44,474 nt of DNA. It comes from Streptomyces otsuchiensis. GTDB taxonomy: Bacteria > Actinomycetota > Actinomycetes > Streptomycetales > Streptomycetaceae. The DNA is taken from NCBI RefSeq assembly GCF_004305975.1, contig NZ_BHZI01000010.1:1-44474 (forward strand), given 5' to 3'. The notes under the pieces were generated by a model. That model saw only the letters and a list, made by a program, of their open reading frames with translations, was not told where the DNA came from and made no database searches. Below are positions 27,623-35,260 of the stretch, piece after piece. The position numbers were made by a program, and so were the translations under genes. The first letter of the stretch is position 1, and the number at the start of each line of letters is the position of its first letter.

Positions 27623-28711
27623 TCAGCCCTCGCCGCCGTCGCCCCTCCCCGGTCCGCCGGAGCGTCCGGGGTGTCCGAGGTGACCCGGCCGGACCGGACG
27701 GTCCCGCGCGGCAGCGGGGCCGCGGCGCCCGGGGACGTCACGAGCACCGAACCGGGTGGCGCCGCCGCTCGGACGACGCCCGGAGGCAGCGCCGGGCCTG
27801 GGGCGGGAGTCCCCCGTGCCGCCGGGCACCGCAGGGTGGCCGCCCTTGCCGGAGCGGCCGGAGTCGTCCCAGTTCGCCACGACCCGGTTCAGTAGTTGGT
27901 CCCTGGTCAGCTCACCCACGGCGGGCTCGCGGGGGCCCGGCGGCGGGCCGGCGCGCAGGGCGCGCTCCTGGAGCCGGGTCATCCGCCACAGCAGCACGAT
28001 CGCCGCGCCCGCGCACGCCATCAGCAGACCGTCGGCGACTGCCAGGGCGCGCACGGCGTTCTCCAGCGGCTCGGAGGCGGGGACCTTCCCCGCGGCGAGC
28101 CGGCCGCCCGCCTGCGGCGCCTGCTCCCACCACAGCCAGAAGGCGAACGCGCTGACCAGGACGACCGCGCCCCACAGCAACCACCAGACGTGCAGCACGA
28201 TCTTCCCGCCGGCGGTGCCGGGCGGTCGCAGTTCCCCGACCGTCCGGCGCGGCACCACGATGTTGGCGGGCGGGACCAGCCAGCCGACGTAGGCGAACCC
28301 GTCCCGCACGCTGGGCTCCCGGCCGGACAGCAGCCGGGCGTTGCCACGTGCCCGGCGGAACCACAGCAGGAAGAAGCCGGCGGTGAGTGTGCCCACCACC
28401 ACCCAGGGGCCGGTGGCGTTCTCTATCAGGCCGGCTATTCGGACGTCCTCGGGCAGCAGCGCCCGCTCGGCCGCGCGCCACTGCCGCACAGTCATCCCCG
28501 CGGGGTCGATGTCGTGCGAGCGCGCCAGGTAGGCCAGCTTCTCCCGGCCGGCCTCCAGCCTTCGCCAGGACAGCAGGGCACAGGCGGCGAGCAGCAGCGA
28601 GGCGGTCGCAGCGAGGAGCCGCAGGGGCTTGAACCGGCGCACCCTCCCGCACTGGGCGCAGACCCCGGTGGCGGGCTCCGCCGAAGCGACTCGGCATGTC
28701 CAGCAGCGCAT
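27623..28711 (-). CDS. DUF4328 membrane protein with N-terminal zinc ribbon
   Basis: This 362-residue protein begins with a zinc-ribbon-like C3-W-T-C6 ... C18-A-Q-C21. About six membrane helices follow (LRLLAATASLLLAACALLSW; VVVGTLTAGFFLLWF; IVLHVWWLLWGAVVLVSAF; LLMACAGAAIVLLW). The DUF4328 motif RRARGNARLL and GWLVPPANIVVPRRTVGEL are intact. The C-terminal 110 residues are Gly/Arg/Pro-rich and disordered. A GGAGGG box lies seven bases before the ATG at 28711, giving a confident start. Function is unknown; it lies upstream of the DUF1990 gene on the same strand. Confidence 0.85.
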   Translation of the reverse strand: MRCWTCRVASAEPATGVCAQCGRVRRFKPLRLLAATASLLLAACALLSWRRLEAGREKLAYLARSHDIDPAGMTVRQWRAAERALLPEDVRIAGLIENATGPWVVVGTLTAGFFLLWFRRARGNARLLSGREPSVRDGFAYVGWLVPPANIVVPRRTVGELRPPGTAGGKIVLHVWWLLWGAVVLVSAFAFWLWWEQAPQAGGRLAAGKVPASEPLENAVRALAVADGLLMACAGAAIVLLWRMTRLQERALRAGPPPGPREPAVGELTRDQLLNRVVANWDDSGRSGKGGHPAVPGGTGDSRPRPGAASGRRPSGGATRFGARDVPGRRGPAAARDRPVRPGHLGHPGRSGGPGRGDGGEG

Positions 28712-28986
28712 CGCGGCACCCTCCCCCGGGCTCGGCTTCACGGTCGACGACGTCCGCCGGAGTCAGCTCCGGTCACGCGGTACCGGCCACTCCGACATTC
28801 GAACACCGAGAGTAACAGCCATGCTCGCGATTGTCACCCCCCGTGTGCGCCCGCGTGACGGCGGGAGCGGCGCCCGCCGTGCGCCGCCGCCCCCGCTTCC
28901 CTGCGGCGAACTTCGCGCGACGGACGGAACCCCGGCACACGGGGCCCGCGCGGCGGACCCGGAGAGGGCGGTGGCCCCGCGCTCCG

Positions 28987-29724
28987 CTAGCCGCTGGTCG
29001 GCCAGGAGATCTCCACCCGCCGGTTCTTCTGTCGGCCTTCCTCGGTGCTGTTGTCGTAGAGGAAGTACTCCTCGCTGTAGCCGTTCAGGTTGAAAGTGAT
29101 CCCCGAGGCATCGTCCATCAGGTCGATCAGCGCCAACTGCGTGTTCTCCGCACGGAGGTTGGAGAGCTGCACGCCGAAGTCGTAGGAGCCCTGGCTGTCG
29201 GTGAAGCCGAAGATGTTCACCCACTCGGGGTTCTCGTCGTCGATCGCCTCGGCCACGGCTTCGAGCGCTTCGAGCGCCTCGTCGCTGAGGTCGGCCTCGT
29301 TCTCCTGGAACAGCACACCCGCCTGCAGTACGAACTTGCGCTGGCCGCCGGTGCGTTCCTCACGTGTGTCGCTGCCGCCGTCGACGCCGGCGCCACCCGG
29401 CTCCTCGCGCGGCGGATCGGGGTCCGGGCTCGGGTCCGGTGAGGCGTCACCGGACCCGGCGCCGTCGCCGCTCTCTGCGCCGCCCCCGATCTCCTCGATG
29501 ACGAACTTGATGTCGAGCACCCGCGGCTCGGCCAGGGTCGCGCCGTCACCGAGCTTCAGTCCGGGCGCGTTGACGTCGACCTCGGGAGTCGCGGGCTGCT
29601 CGTAACCGGGAGGCTGCTCGTACTCGTCGTCCTGGGCGAACGCGGGTGTGGCGAAGGCCAGCATGGCCACCCCCGTGCCGACACCCACCAGTGCCAGCCC
29701 TGAGGTGCGCGGTCTCTGACTCAT
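28987..29724 (-). CDS. secreted OmpA-family protein of the Tad locus
   Basis: This 245-residue protein has a signal peptide (cleavage AFA/Q near residue 30), an acidic Pro/Gly-rich linker (about 75-120) and a C-terminal OmpA/MotB-like domain (about 130-245; GFTDSQGSYDFGVQLSNLRAENT and the terminal NRRVEISW). In Gram-negatives this fold binds diaminopimelate in peptidoglycan. In a Gram-positive it could anchor the pilus apparatus to the wall. A GAGGAG box eight bases before the ATG supports the start. It is the last gene of the four-gene minus-strand run pilin, TadG-like, lipoprotein, OmpA-like. Confidence 0.85.
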   Translation of the reverse strand: MSQRPRTSGLALVGVGTGVAMLAFATPAFAQDDEYEQPPGYEQPATPEVDVNAPGLKLGDGATLAEPRVLDIKFVIEEIGGGAESGDGAGSGDASPDPSPDPDPPREEPGGAGVDGGSDTREERTGGQRKFVLQAGVLFQENEADLSDEALEALEAVAEAIDDENPEWVNIFGFTDSQGSYDFGVQLSNLRAENTQLALIDLMDDASGITFNLNGYSEEYFLYDNSTEEGRQKNRRVEISWPTSG

Positions 29725-29736
29725 GTCGGTCGCTCC

Positions 29737-30336
29737 TCAGCGAATCTCGAAGGTCGCGGGTGGCAGGTTCCCGATCTGGAGGTCGACCTGCGTCGTGGAG
29801 GGGTCGGGTGCCGGGAACTGGGCGAACCAGTCGACCGTGTCGCCGGCTCCGATCTGCAGGTCGAAGCGGGTGCAGAGGCAACGGCCGCTGGTGTCGCGGA
29901 GGATCAGGTACTTCTTGCCCTCCTCCTTCGCGGTCAGCGACGCACCGGCCATCGAGAAGCTGTTGCCCGCGAGCTCGCGCTCCTGCCCGGCCCAGCCGAC
30001 GTCGTTCCACGCCTTGCCGCCGCCGTTGTGCAGGGTTCCCTCGACCGTGAGGAAGCCCCCCTCCTCCCTGGCCGCCCCGGTGACGGTGAGGGTGATGCTC
30101 GGCTCGCCGGTGATCTGCGCCAGCACCTGTTTGGTGTCACCGTCGTTGCCGTCATCGGGGGAGTCGTCGCCCTCCTCCGAAGAGCCGTCCGGCGCGGCCG
30201 CGTCGCCCTCGGAGGTGGTGTCCCCGCTCTTCCCGCCGTCGTCGCTGCCGCCGCCACCGCAGGCGACGAGCACGACGACGAGGCCGAGGCTCAGCATCGT
30301 CAACGCGATACGGGACTTGCTGTCACGCAGATCCAT
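29737..30336 (-). CDS. acidic lipoprotein of the Tad locus
   Basis: This 199-residue protein has a lipoprotein signal peptide with lipobox L-V-A-C26, a long Gly/Ser/Asp-rich tether (27-70) and a C-terminal beta-rich domain of about 125 residues with an R-C-L-C motif that could form a disulfide. I recognise no named family. It ends 12 bases before the OmpA-like gene begins and follows the TadG-like gene, so it is probably part of the pilus operon and acts outside the membrane. Confidence 0.82.
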   Translation of the reverse strand: MDLRDSKSRIALTMLSLGLVVVLVACGGGGSDDGGKSGDTTSEGDAAAPDGSSEEGDDSPDDGNDGDTKQVLAQITGEPSITLTVTGAAREEGGFLTVEGTLHNGGGKAWNDVGWAGQERELAGNSFSMAGASLTAKEEGKKYLILRDTSGRCLCTRFDLQIGAGDTVDWFAQFPAPDPSTTQVDLQIGNLPPATFEIR

Positions 30337-30370
30337 CGAGGGCGTTCCTTATCGCTCAATCTCTGGAATT

Positions 30371-31033
30371 TCAGTCTTCCAGGTGAATCCGGAAAAGGTC
30401 ACGGGGTTCGGGCAGTTCGTCCTCTTCGGCCGGATCGAACCCCCAGTCGCGGTCCTCGCAGCCGAGTTCGATCCAGCGCGGCACCTCGGCATCGTCGCCG
30501 TCGTCTCCGCCGTCCTCACCGGCGTCGTCGTCGCCACCGTCGTCGCCCTCGTCGTCCTCTTCGACGTTCTCGAGGCGGCACAGGTTCTCGATCACGGCCA
30601 CGGCGGTCGCGGTGGCCGTGGCGTTCTCGGTCCCCGGGATCACTGACTCGCCCACGGTGTCGAGGGTCTCCACGGTGACCCGGTAGCCGGGGCGCGAGCC
30701 CGCGGGTTCGCAGGAGACCACCGTGGCGTTGTTGCTGCCCGCCAGTTCCGCCGCGGCGGTGCAGGCCGCCGCGGTGCGGAAGTCGAGGCCGTCGAGCAGG
30801 TCGCCGAGGTCGGCGTCACCGGCGTCGGCGGCTTCCAGGAACCGGTCGTGGAGGCTGTCCCGGGCCTCCCGGGCCGCCGCCAGCGCCGCCGCGTCGGCGG
30901 CCGACTGGCCGCCGCTGCGGGTGAACGCCGCCTGGGCGAAGACGAAGAAGGTCAGCGCGATCAGCAACAGCCCGCTGACCATCCAGATGTACAGCGGGAA
31001 GACGCCGCCGCGGTCGTGCCACCGCTCGGTCAG
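30371..31033 (-). CDS. TadG-like pilus-locus protein, apparent CTG start
   Basis: This protein of about 220 residues has an N-terminal D-R-G-G-V-F-P-L-Y-I motif, one transmembrane helix (about 14-35), then an AADAAALAAAREARD segment typical of the TadE/TadG-like secreted proteins of actinobacteria. The C-terminus is strongly acidic (long Asp/Glu/Gly runs around 160-185). The helix lacks the Glu+5 of TadE pseudopilins. No ATG, GTG or TTG lies in frame between the upstream gene and the start of homology. The only good candidate is a CTG at 31033 that overlaps the upstream stop as CTGA, consistent with translational coupling. Confidence 0.72.
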   Translation of the reverse strand: MTERWHDRGGVFPLYIWMVSGLLLIALTFFVFAQAAFTRSGGQSAADAAALAAAREARDSLHDRFLEAADAGDADLGDLLDGLDFRTAAACTAAAELAGSNNATVVSCEPAGSRPGYRVTVETLDTVGESVIPGTENATATATAVAVIENLCRLENVEEDDEGDDGGDDDAGEDGGDDGDDAEVPRWIELGCEDRDWGFDPAEEDELPEPRDLFRIHLED

Positions 31034-31236
31034 TTGCCTTGGAGGATGTCCCCGACGGCGCTGCTCACGGCGTTCGCGACCCGGACGTGCAGGTTCAGGC
31101 CGACGACCGCCGCGACCATGAGCGCGATCAGCAGGAGCAGCCCGGCGTACTCCACGAATCCGGCGCCGCGGTCGCGGCCCGCGCTCTTGACGCGGTCGGA
31201 AAGCGTCAGCCCCCAACGCACCAGCGTTCTGGTCAT
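31030..31236 (-). CDS. flp: Flp-type prepilin
   Basis: This 68-residue protein carries a Flp prepilin processing site: D-R-G / A-G-F-V-E-Y, with Glu at +5 and Tyr at +6 after the predicted cleavage. A hydrophobic stretch (AGLLLLIALMVAAVVGL) and a short C-terminus follow, the usual size for a Flp subunit. It should be processed by the A24 peptidase at 25560-26495 and form the pilus fibre. Two ATGs are possible. The one at 31236 lies 11 bases after GGAGG; the one at 31245 is only two bases after it, so 31236 is preferred. Its stop overlaps the TadG-like start. Confidence 0.82.
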   Translation of the reverse strand: MTRTLVRWGLTLSDRVKSAGRDRGAGFVEYAGLLLLIALMVAAVVGLNLHVRVANAVSSAVGDILQGN

Positions 31237-31629
31237 GGTCGTCATTCCCTCCGGACGGTCCCCGTCGTACCGCCGGTTTCCTACCCAGCAGTACCGGCCA
31301 TGCCACACGGTACTGCGCAGCCGGGTCGTCCGGTATCGAACGGTGGGCGCAATTCTGCTCCGGAGGTGACCAGTTGGGGCCGGGTCGTTTCATGCCGTCC
31401 CCCTCCCCCGCGGGCCCGCGCGCACGCTCTCGCCACCGACTGTGCCATATCAACCACCCTTCGGTCACCGGGTAGCGCGTTACGGATGCGAATACCCGAG
31501 GGCGCACCACCCGCGCCCGGCACGCCCGGCGGGGGCCGGGTGTGACGCGCGCCGTTGGAGCGGTCGGCGCCACTCGGTACCGTGACGAGAATCGCGGACA
31601 GACCGCAGACGGTTACGGGGAGGGCGAAG
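31237..31629. other. divergent intergenic region, pilin / type VII-like island
   Basis: About 390 bases between the leftward pilin gene and the rightward island. It holds the pilin ribosome binding site (GGAGG at about 31247-31252), promoters for both directions and, toward the right, the candidate promoter at 31555-31583. No gene or strong palindrome is seen. Confidence 0.5.
31555..31583 (+). promoter_or_regulatory. candidate promoter of the type VII-like island
   Basis: TTGGAG (31555-31560) and TACCGT (31578-31583) are separated by 17 bases, a reasonable match to the Streptomyces HrdB-type consensus. The -10 ends 46 bases before the TTG start of the first island gene. Confidence 0.4.
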
Positions 31630-32268
31630 TTGAGCAAATGGGTGGATACCGTCGCGATCGAGCGCGACGGCTTCAGCATCAAGGTGCCGGACAGCTGGTG
31701 GGAGTTCGAGATCCGGCCGGAGACCCGGGAGGACTCGATCCGCCGGATCGTCGAGGAGCGGATGCGGGCGACGCCCGAGATGGCGCCGCATCGCGACACC
31801 ATTCGCACCTTTCTGCGCGCGCAGGCGCGCGAGGCGTGGGACTCCGGGGCCGCCTACATCGGTTGCATGGCGGACACCTTCGGGGGCGAGGTTCCGATCA
31901 CCGCGTCGATGACGGTGTCGTTGCTGAGCGCGCGCAACGAGGACGGCAGCACGCTGTCCACCGACCCGGCGGAGATCGCGGGACAGCTCAAGTCGATCAC
32001 CGCGAAGAAGCCGACCGACGCGTGGCGGAAGGTCACCACGGTCGAGATCCCGGGAGTGGGAACCACGGCGCGCACCTACGGCGTCGAGGACATCAGGTTC
32101 CGTCAGGACCCGCGTCCGATGCGTGTGGTGCTGATGCAGACCTACATCCCGGTTCCCGGGAGCGCCAACCGGGTCGCGCTGGTCTCGGGCAGCAGCCATG
32201 TCACCGAGATCGCCGACTCGCTCTTCGAGGTGTTCGACGCCGTCACCTCGACGTTCCGCTTCGCATGA
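31630..32268 (+). CDS. island protein A1, P-x-x-W family (uncharacterised)
   Basis: This 212-residue soluble protein has no signal peptide. It begins with a strand carrying F-S-I-K-V-P-D-S-W-W-E-F-E-I-R-P. A long helix pair (residues 30-65) follows, then alternating strands and helices, ending in YIPVPGSANRVALVSG plus a helix ADSLFEVFDAV. Two other island proteins (34634-35260, 35257-35904) share the P-x-x-W-x-[EQ]-[FI] opening and this layout. The pattern suggests a Mog1/PsbP-type alpha/beta/alpha fold, which includes some effector chaperones; this is inference. The start is TTG at 31630 with GGAGGG five bases upstream; in-frame starts farther back lack a ribosome binding site. Confidence 0.72.
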   Translation: MSKWVDTVAIERDGFSIKVPDSWWEFEIRPETREDSIRRIVEERMRATPEMAPHRDTIRTFLRAQAREAWDSGAAYIGCMADTFGGEVPITASMTVSLLSARNEDGSTLSTDPAEIAGQLKSITAKKPTDAWRKVTTVEIPGVGTTARTYGVEDIRFRQDPRPMRVVLMQTYIPVPGSANRVALVSGSSHVTEIADSLFEVFDAVTSTFRFA

Positions 32269-32351
32269 CGGGACCGCCGCAGCAGGGTGCGGCGGCTCTC
32301 GACCCGTGACAGGACGATCGCCGGGCACGGCCCGGTGGGGGAGGAAGTGCT

Positions 32352-32669
32352 GTGGGCGTTCCCGATTTCGGGCTGCCGGACAACCTGGGCGAGTTCGCGA
32401 GCGATGTGGAGTCCGTACGCAACCGGATGAACGGCACCGGAAGCATGGTGGACCGCTACGAGGACGATCTCGGCGACAGCCGGGTGAAGAACGCGCTGGA
32501 GAGCTTCGTCGACAACTGGAAGGACGGCCGGGCCGAGATCGACGGCCAGCTGGAGGCCGTCAAGGACATCACCGACCTGGTCGTGGAGACCATCCGCGAT
32601 CTGGAGACCGACCTGGAGTCCGGTCTGCAGGGTGACGGAGGAGGAGGTGGCGGCCAGCAGGCGGTGTAG
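32352..32669 (+). CDS. small WXG100-like helical protein 1
   Basis: This 105-residue acidic, almost wholly helical protein carries F-V-D-N-W-K-D-G-R-A-E-I at its centre, a W-x-x-G turn between two long helices as in WXG100 proteins. It ends with a Gly-rich tail. It is clearly paralogous to the protein at 32836-33132: both have a [LF]-E-[ST]-F-x-x-N-W-K-x-x-R-x-E block followed by L-E-x-[VL]-x-x-I-T. WXG100 proteins are secreted as dimers by type VII systems or act as targeting partners for larger effectors. The GTG at 32352 has a GAGGA box about six bases upstream. Confidence 0.72.
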   Translation: MGVPDFGLPDNLGEFASDVESVRNRMNGTGSMVDRYEDDLGDSRVKNALESFVDNWKDGRAEIDGQLEAVKDITDLVVETIRDLETDLESGLQGDGGGGGGQQAV

Positions 32670-32765
32670 CCGTCTGCCGGACACATACGCCGCGGGCGCG
32701 GTTCGCGGGCCCGCGGCCGTGGCCGCCCGGACCGCTGCGGGCGCGAACACGGGACGACGAGGCAG

Positions 32766-32801
32766 GCACGCGCGGGTGGTACAGCACGCGCGGGTAGTAC
32801 A
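32766..32801. repeat. 18-bp tandem repeat between the two WXG-like genes
   Basis: GCACGCGCGGGTGGTACA (32766-32783) is repeated directly as GCACGCGCGGGTAGTACA (32784-32801) with one mismatch. It lies 35 bp before the next start codon, in the only sizeable gap inside the first half of the island, and could be a regulatory site. Confidence 0.85.
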
Positions 32802-32835
32802 GGCAGCTCAAGCACGGCAAGCACGGGGAGAGTTC

Positions 32836-33132
32836 ATGGGGGACGGCCTCAACGCCGACATCGCGCGCATCCAGGAGTGCGCCGACTCCTTCCACCGCAT
32901 CCATCGCGAGTTCTCGGAGGCGGCCAACCCGATGGACGGCCAGGACCGGGCGACCATCGGCAGCTCCGAACTCCTGGACACCTTCGAGACGTTCGAGAGC
33001 AACTGGAAGATCCGGCGCGGTGAGCTGACCGACGCGCTGGAGAAGCTGGGCGGCATCACGGAGATGGCGGCCCAGTCCTACAGCGAGGTCAACCGGGCGC
33101 TGGTGGACGCCCTTCGGGAGAACGACGCGTGA
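32836..33132 (+). CDS. small WXG100-like helical protein 2
   Basis: This 98-residue helical protein has F-E-S-N-W-K-I-R-R-G-E-L at its centre, with the W but without the glycine in the usual WXG position. It is paralogous to the protein at 32352-32669 over about 45 residues. An open frame extends upstream to 32632, but the added residues are Arg/Ala-rich and overlap the previous gene. GGGGAG lies about six bases before the ATG at 32836. Two unequal small helical proteins before a larger WXG-type protein is the layout of type VII effector operons with dual targeting factors. Confidence 0.75.
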   Translation: MGDGLNADIARIQECADSFHRIHREFSEAANPMDGQDRATIGSSELLDTFETFESNWKIRRGELTDALEKLGGITEMAAQSYSEVNRALVDALRENDA

Positions 33133-33163
33133 GCGCCGTCGCGACAACCACGGACGGGCAGGC

Positions 33164-34468
33164 ATGAGCAGAAACGCACCGCTGGAGGACTGGGAACTCG
33201 TCGGCGAGTCCGGTGACCCGGTGCCCGGTGACCCCGAGGAGGTCGCCGCCATCGGCCGGGAGCTGGCCGAGATGGCGGAGACGATCAACCGGCAGGCCGG
33301 CGAGATCGACGCGCTGGTCAGCGCGGAGAACTGGGACAGCGACGCCGCCAAGGCCTTCCGTGAGGAGTCGGACGGCACCAGCGAGCAGCTGCGCAAGGCG
33401 TACGCGCGCTATGACGCCGCCGCCGACGCGCTGGGCTCCCGGGTCAGCAACAACGGCACCGACCCGCGCGCCGACACCGACACAGACCTCCACTACACCG
33501 ACTACGCCTCAGAGTTGGCCCGCGCCCAGCGGATCGCGGACGCCGCCCTCAGCGACGCGGTGGAGGCCAACGGCGAGGTGACCACCGCCTCGGCCGCCAT
33601 CGACGGCCTCGACGACGACATCGAGGACGACGACCCGGAGTTGACCGGTCTCGAAAGCTGCCTCTCCGCCGCCCAGGGCACCGTCACACGGTGCGGCCAG
33701 GCGGTCGAACGGGCCAAGTCGATCCGGGACCGGGCCGCGACCCGCGCGGTGAACGCCATCAACGACGTCATCAACGACAAGGCTTACAAGGACAGTTTCT
33801 GGGACAAGATCAAGGGCGCCGTCGGCGAGATCTCCAAGTGGGCGGGGCGGATCGCCGCCGTGGCGGGTGTGCTGTCGCTGTTCCTCGGCTGGGTGCCGTT
33901 CCTGGGGCAGGCGCTGGTCGCGATCACTCTCATCGCCACGGTCGTCTCCCTTGCCGCGAACACCGCCCTCGCCGTCAGCGGCGACGGTTCGTGGATCGAC
34001 GTCGCGCTGGACGTGGTGGGTCTGGCGACGTTCGGAGTCGGCGCCGCCGCGCTGCGCTCCGGCCGCGCCGCGGCCCACGGCCTGAAGCCGGTCGCCCGGC
34101 AGGCCGCCTACAAGGCCAGCCAGCGGGCGGGGGCCAACCGGCAGGTGGCGCGGGAGACGTCCAAGAAGCTGGTGCCGGACGCGGTGACGGGGCAGGCGCG
34201 GCGACGGGCGATCGACGGGATGCCGAGCCGGCGCCTGCCGTTCGCGCCGATGCCGGCCACCGCCAACACCCGTCTGCACACGCTGGCGCGGCTGGACCCG
34301 GACATCAAGTCGATCACCAACTCGCTCCGCCGCATCGACCCTTCGGTGTACCGGGAGTCGGCGGTCGCCACCGCGACGCAGAACTTCAACTCGCACGTAG
34401 CGGTCTGGACGGCCTCCACGACCACGGGTGTCGCCGCGTCGAGCGTGGCGTTCAGCCGTACCTTCTGA
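33164..34468 (+). CDS. putative type VII-secreted effector-like protein with hydrophobic central region
   Basis: This 434-residue protein opens with GDPEEVAAIGRELAEMAETI and then N-W57-D-S-D-A-A-K-A-F-R-E, the W-x-[GS]-x-A-A-x-x-F form of the putative T7SS signal domain (about 18-92). A coiled coil follows (about 113-200), then a hydrophobic region (about 228-272 and 278-297, IAAVAGVLSLFLGW and LVAITLIATVVSLAA) able to span or enter a membrane. The C-terminal domain of about 135 residues is basic and matches no toxin I know. There is no signal peptide. It follows the second WXG-like gene by 31 bases. It could be an effector, a pore former or a structural secreted protein. Confidence 0.72.
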   Translation: MSRNAPLEDWELVGESGDPVPGDPEEVAAIGRELAEMAETINRQAGEIDALVSAENWDSDAAKAFREESDGTSEQLRKAYARYDAAADALGSRVSNNGTDPRADTDTDLHYTDYASELARAQRIADAALSDAVEANGEVTTASAAIDGLDDDIEDDDPELTGLESCLSAAQGTVTRCGQAVERAKSIRDRAATRAVNAINDVINDKAYKDSFWDKIKGAVGEISKWAGRIAAVAGVLSLFLGWVPFLGQALVAITLIATVVSLAANTALAVSGDGSWIDVALDVVGLATFGVGAAALRSGRAAAHGLKPVARQAAYKASQRAGANRQVARETSKKLVPDAVTGQARRRAIDGMPSRRLPFAPMPATANTRLHTLARLDPDIKSITNSLRRIDPSVYRESAVATATQNFNSHVAVWTASTTTGVAASSVAFSRTF

Positions 34469-34633
34469 CCCGGTGGGGCGGTCACGGTGCGGGCGTGTCG
34501 CCCGCGGCGGGGCCGACGCACCGGCACACCCGCGCACGGCACCCCACCACACCCGCCACACCCGCCACACGACAGTCCGGCACACCGACGGCACGCTCCG
34601 GCGACCGTCACCAGCACCTCGGAGAGCACGTCC

Positions 34634-35260
34634 ATGGAACGACCCGCGACAGCGCGAGCCACACCGCCGGACCCGCCGCCGGTGCACTACCGGCTGATCA
34701 CCCCGCAGGAGTGGTACCAGATCCCGCTGGCCCCCGGCGAGCGGGAGCGTTCGGTGAACGCGCTGGTCGACCGGCAGTTCCAGGGGCAGGACGACGCGGC
34801 CGCGGCGAAGCACCGGGTTCGCGGTCAGCTGCTGGAGCAGGCGGAGAGCGCCTTCCGCAACCACGGTGTGGAGCTGTACCTGTCGTTGCAGTCCGTCGGG
34901 CCGGTCACCGTTCCCGCCTCGCTGCTGGTGACCTTCGTGCCCGGTCACACCGTCCCGTGCTCCTCGCTGGAGGAGCTGGCCGAGCGTGCCGGCGGCGGGG
35001 ATCTTGAGGTGGAGTCGACGCTGGAGGAGCTGCCCTCCGGCCCGGCGGTGCGGGTGCGGCGCCGTGAGGAGCCGGTGGACGGTTCACCGGCGGACGTGGA
35101 GCCGCCGGTCGCTGTCGACTACTACCTGCCCATCCCGGGTACGGACGACCTGCTGCTGCTCTCCTTCAGCACCCCGTTGCCCGCCATCGCCGACGCCCTG
35201 GTCCAGCTCTTCGACGCCGTCGCGCGCTCGTTCGCCTGGACCGGGCCGGACCGGACATGA
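34634..35260 (+). CDS. island protein A2, P-x-x-W family (uncharacterised)
   Basis: This 208-residue soluble protein has a disordered N-terminus of 18 residues, then Y-R-L-I-T-P-Q-E-W-Y-Q-I-P-L-A-P. This aligns with the openings of the proteins at 31630-32268 and 35257-35904. It ends with YYLPIPGTDDLLLLSFST and an IADALVQLFDAVARSF helix, matching the end of protein A1. It lies directly downstream of the effector-like gene after a 165-bp gap of CACACCCGC-type repeats. GGAGA eight bases before the ATG sets the start. Its stop overlaps the next start as ATGA. A partner or chaperone role is inferred from position only. Confidence 0.72.
   Translation: MERPATARATPPDPPPVHYRLITPQEWYQIPLAPGERERSVNALVDRQFQGQDDAAAAKHRVRGQLLEQAESAFRNHGVELYLSLQSVGPVTVPASLLVTFVPGHTVPCSSLEELAERAGGGDLEVESTLEELPSGPAVRVRRREEPVDGSPADVEPPVAVDYYLPIPGTDDLLLLSFSTPLPAIADALVQLFDAVARSFAWTGPDRT

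Noticed and set aside
32632-32835. N-terminal extension of the second WXG-like protein
   Set aside because: The extra residues are Arg/Ala-rich, overlap the preceding gene, include the 18-bp tandem repeat and have no ribosome binding site, whereas GGGGAG precedes the ATG at 32836.
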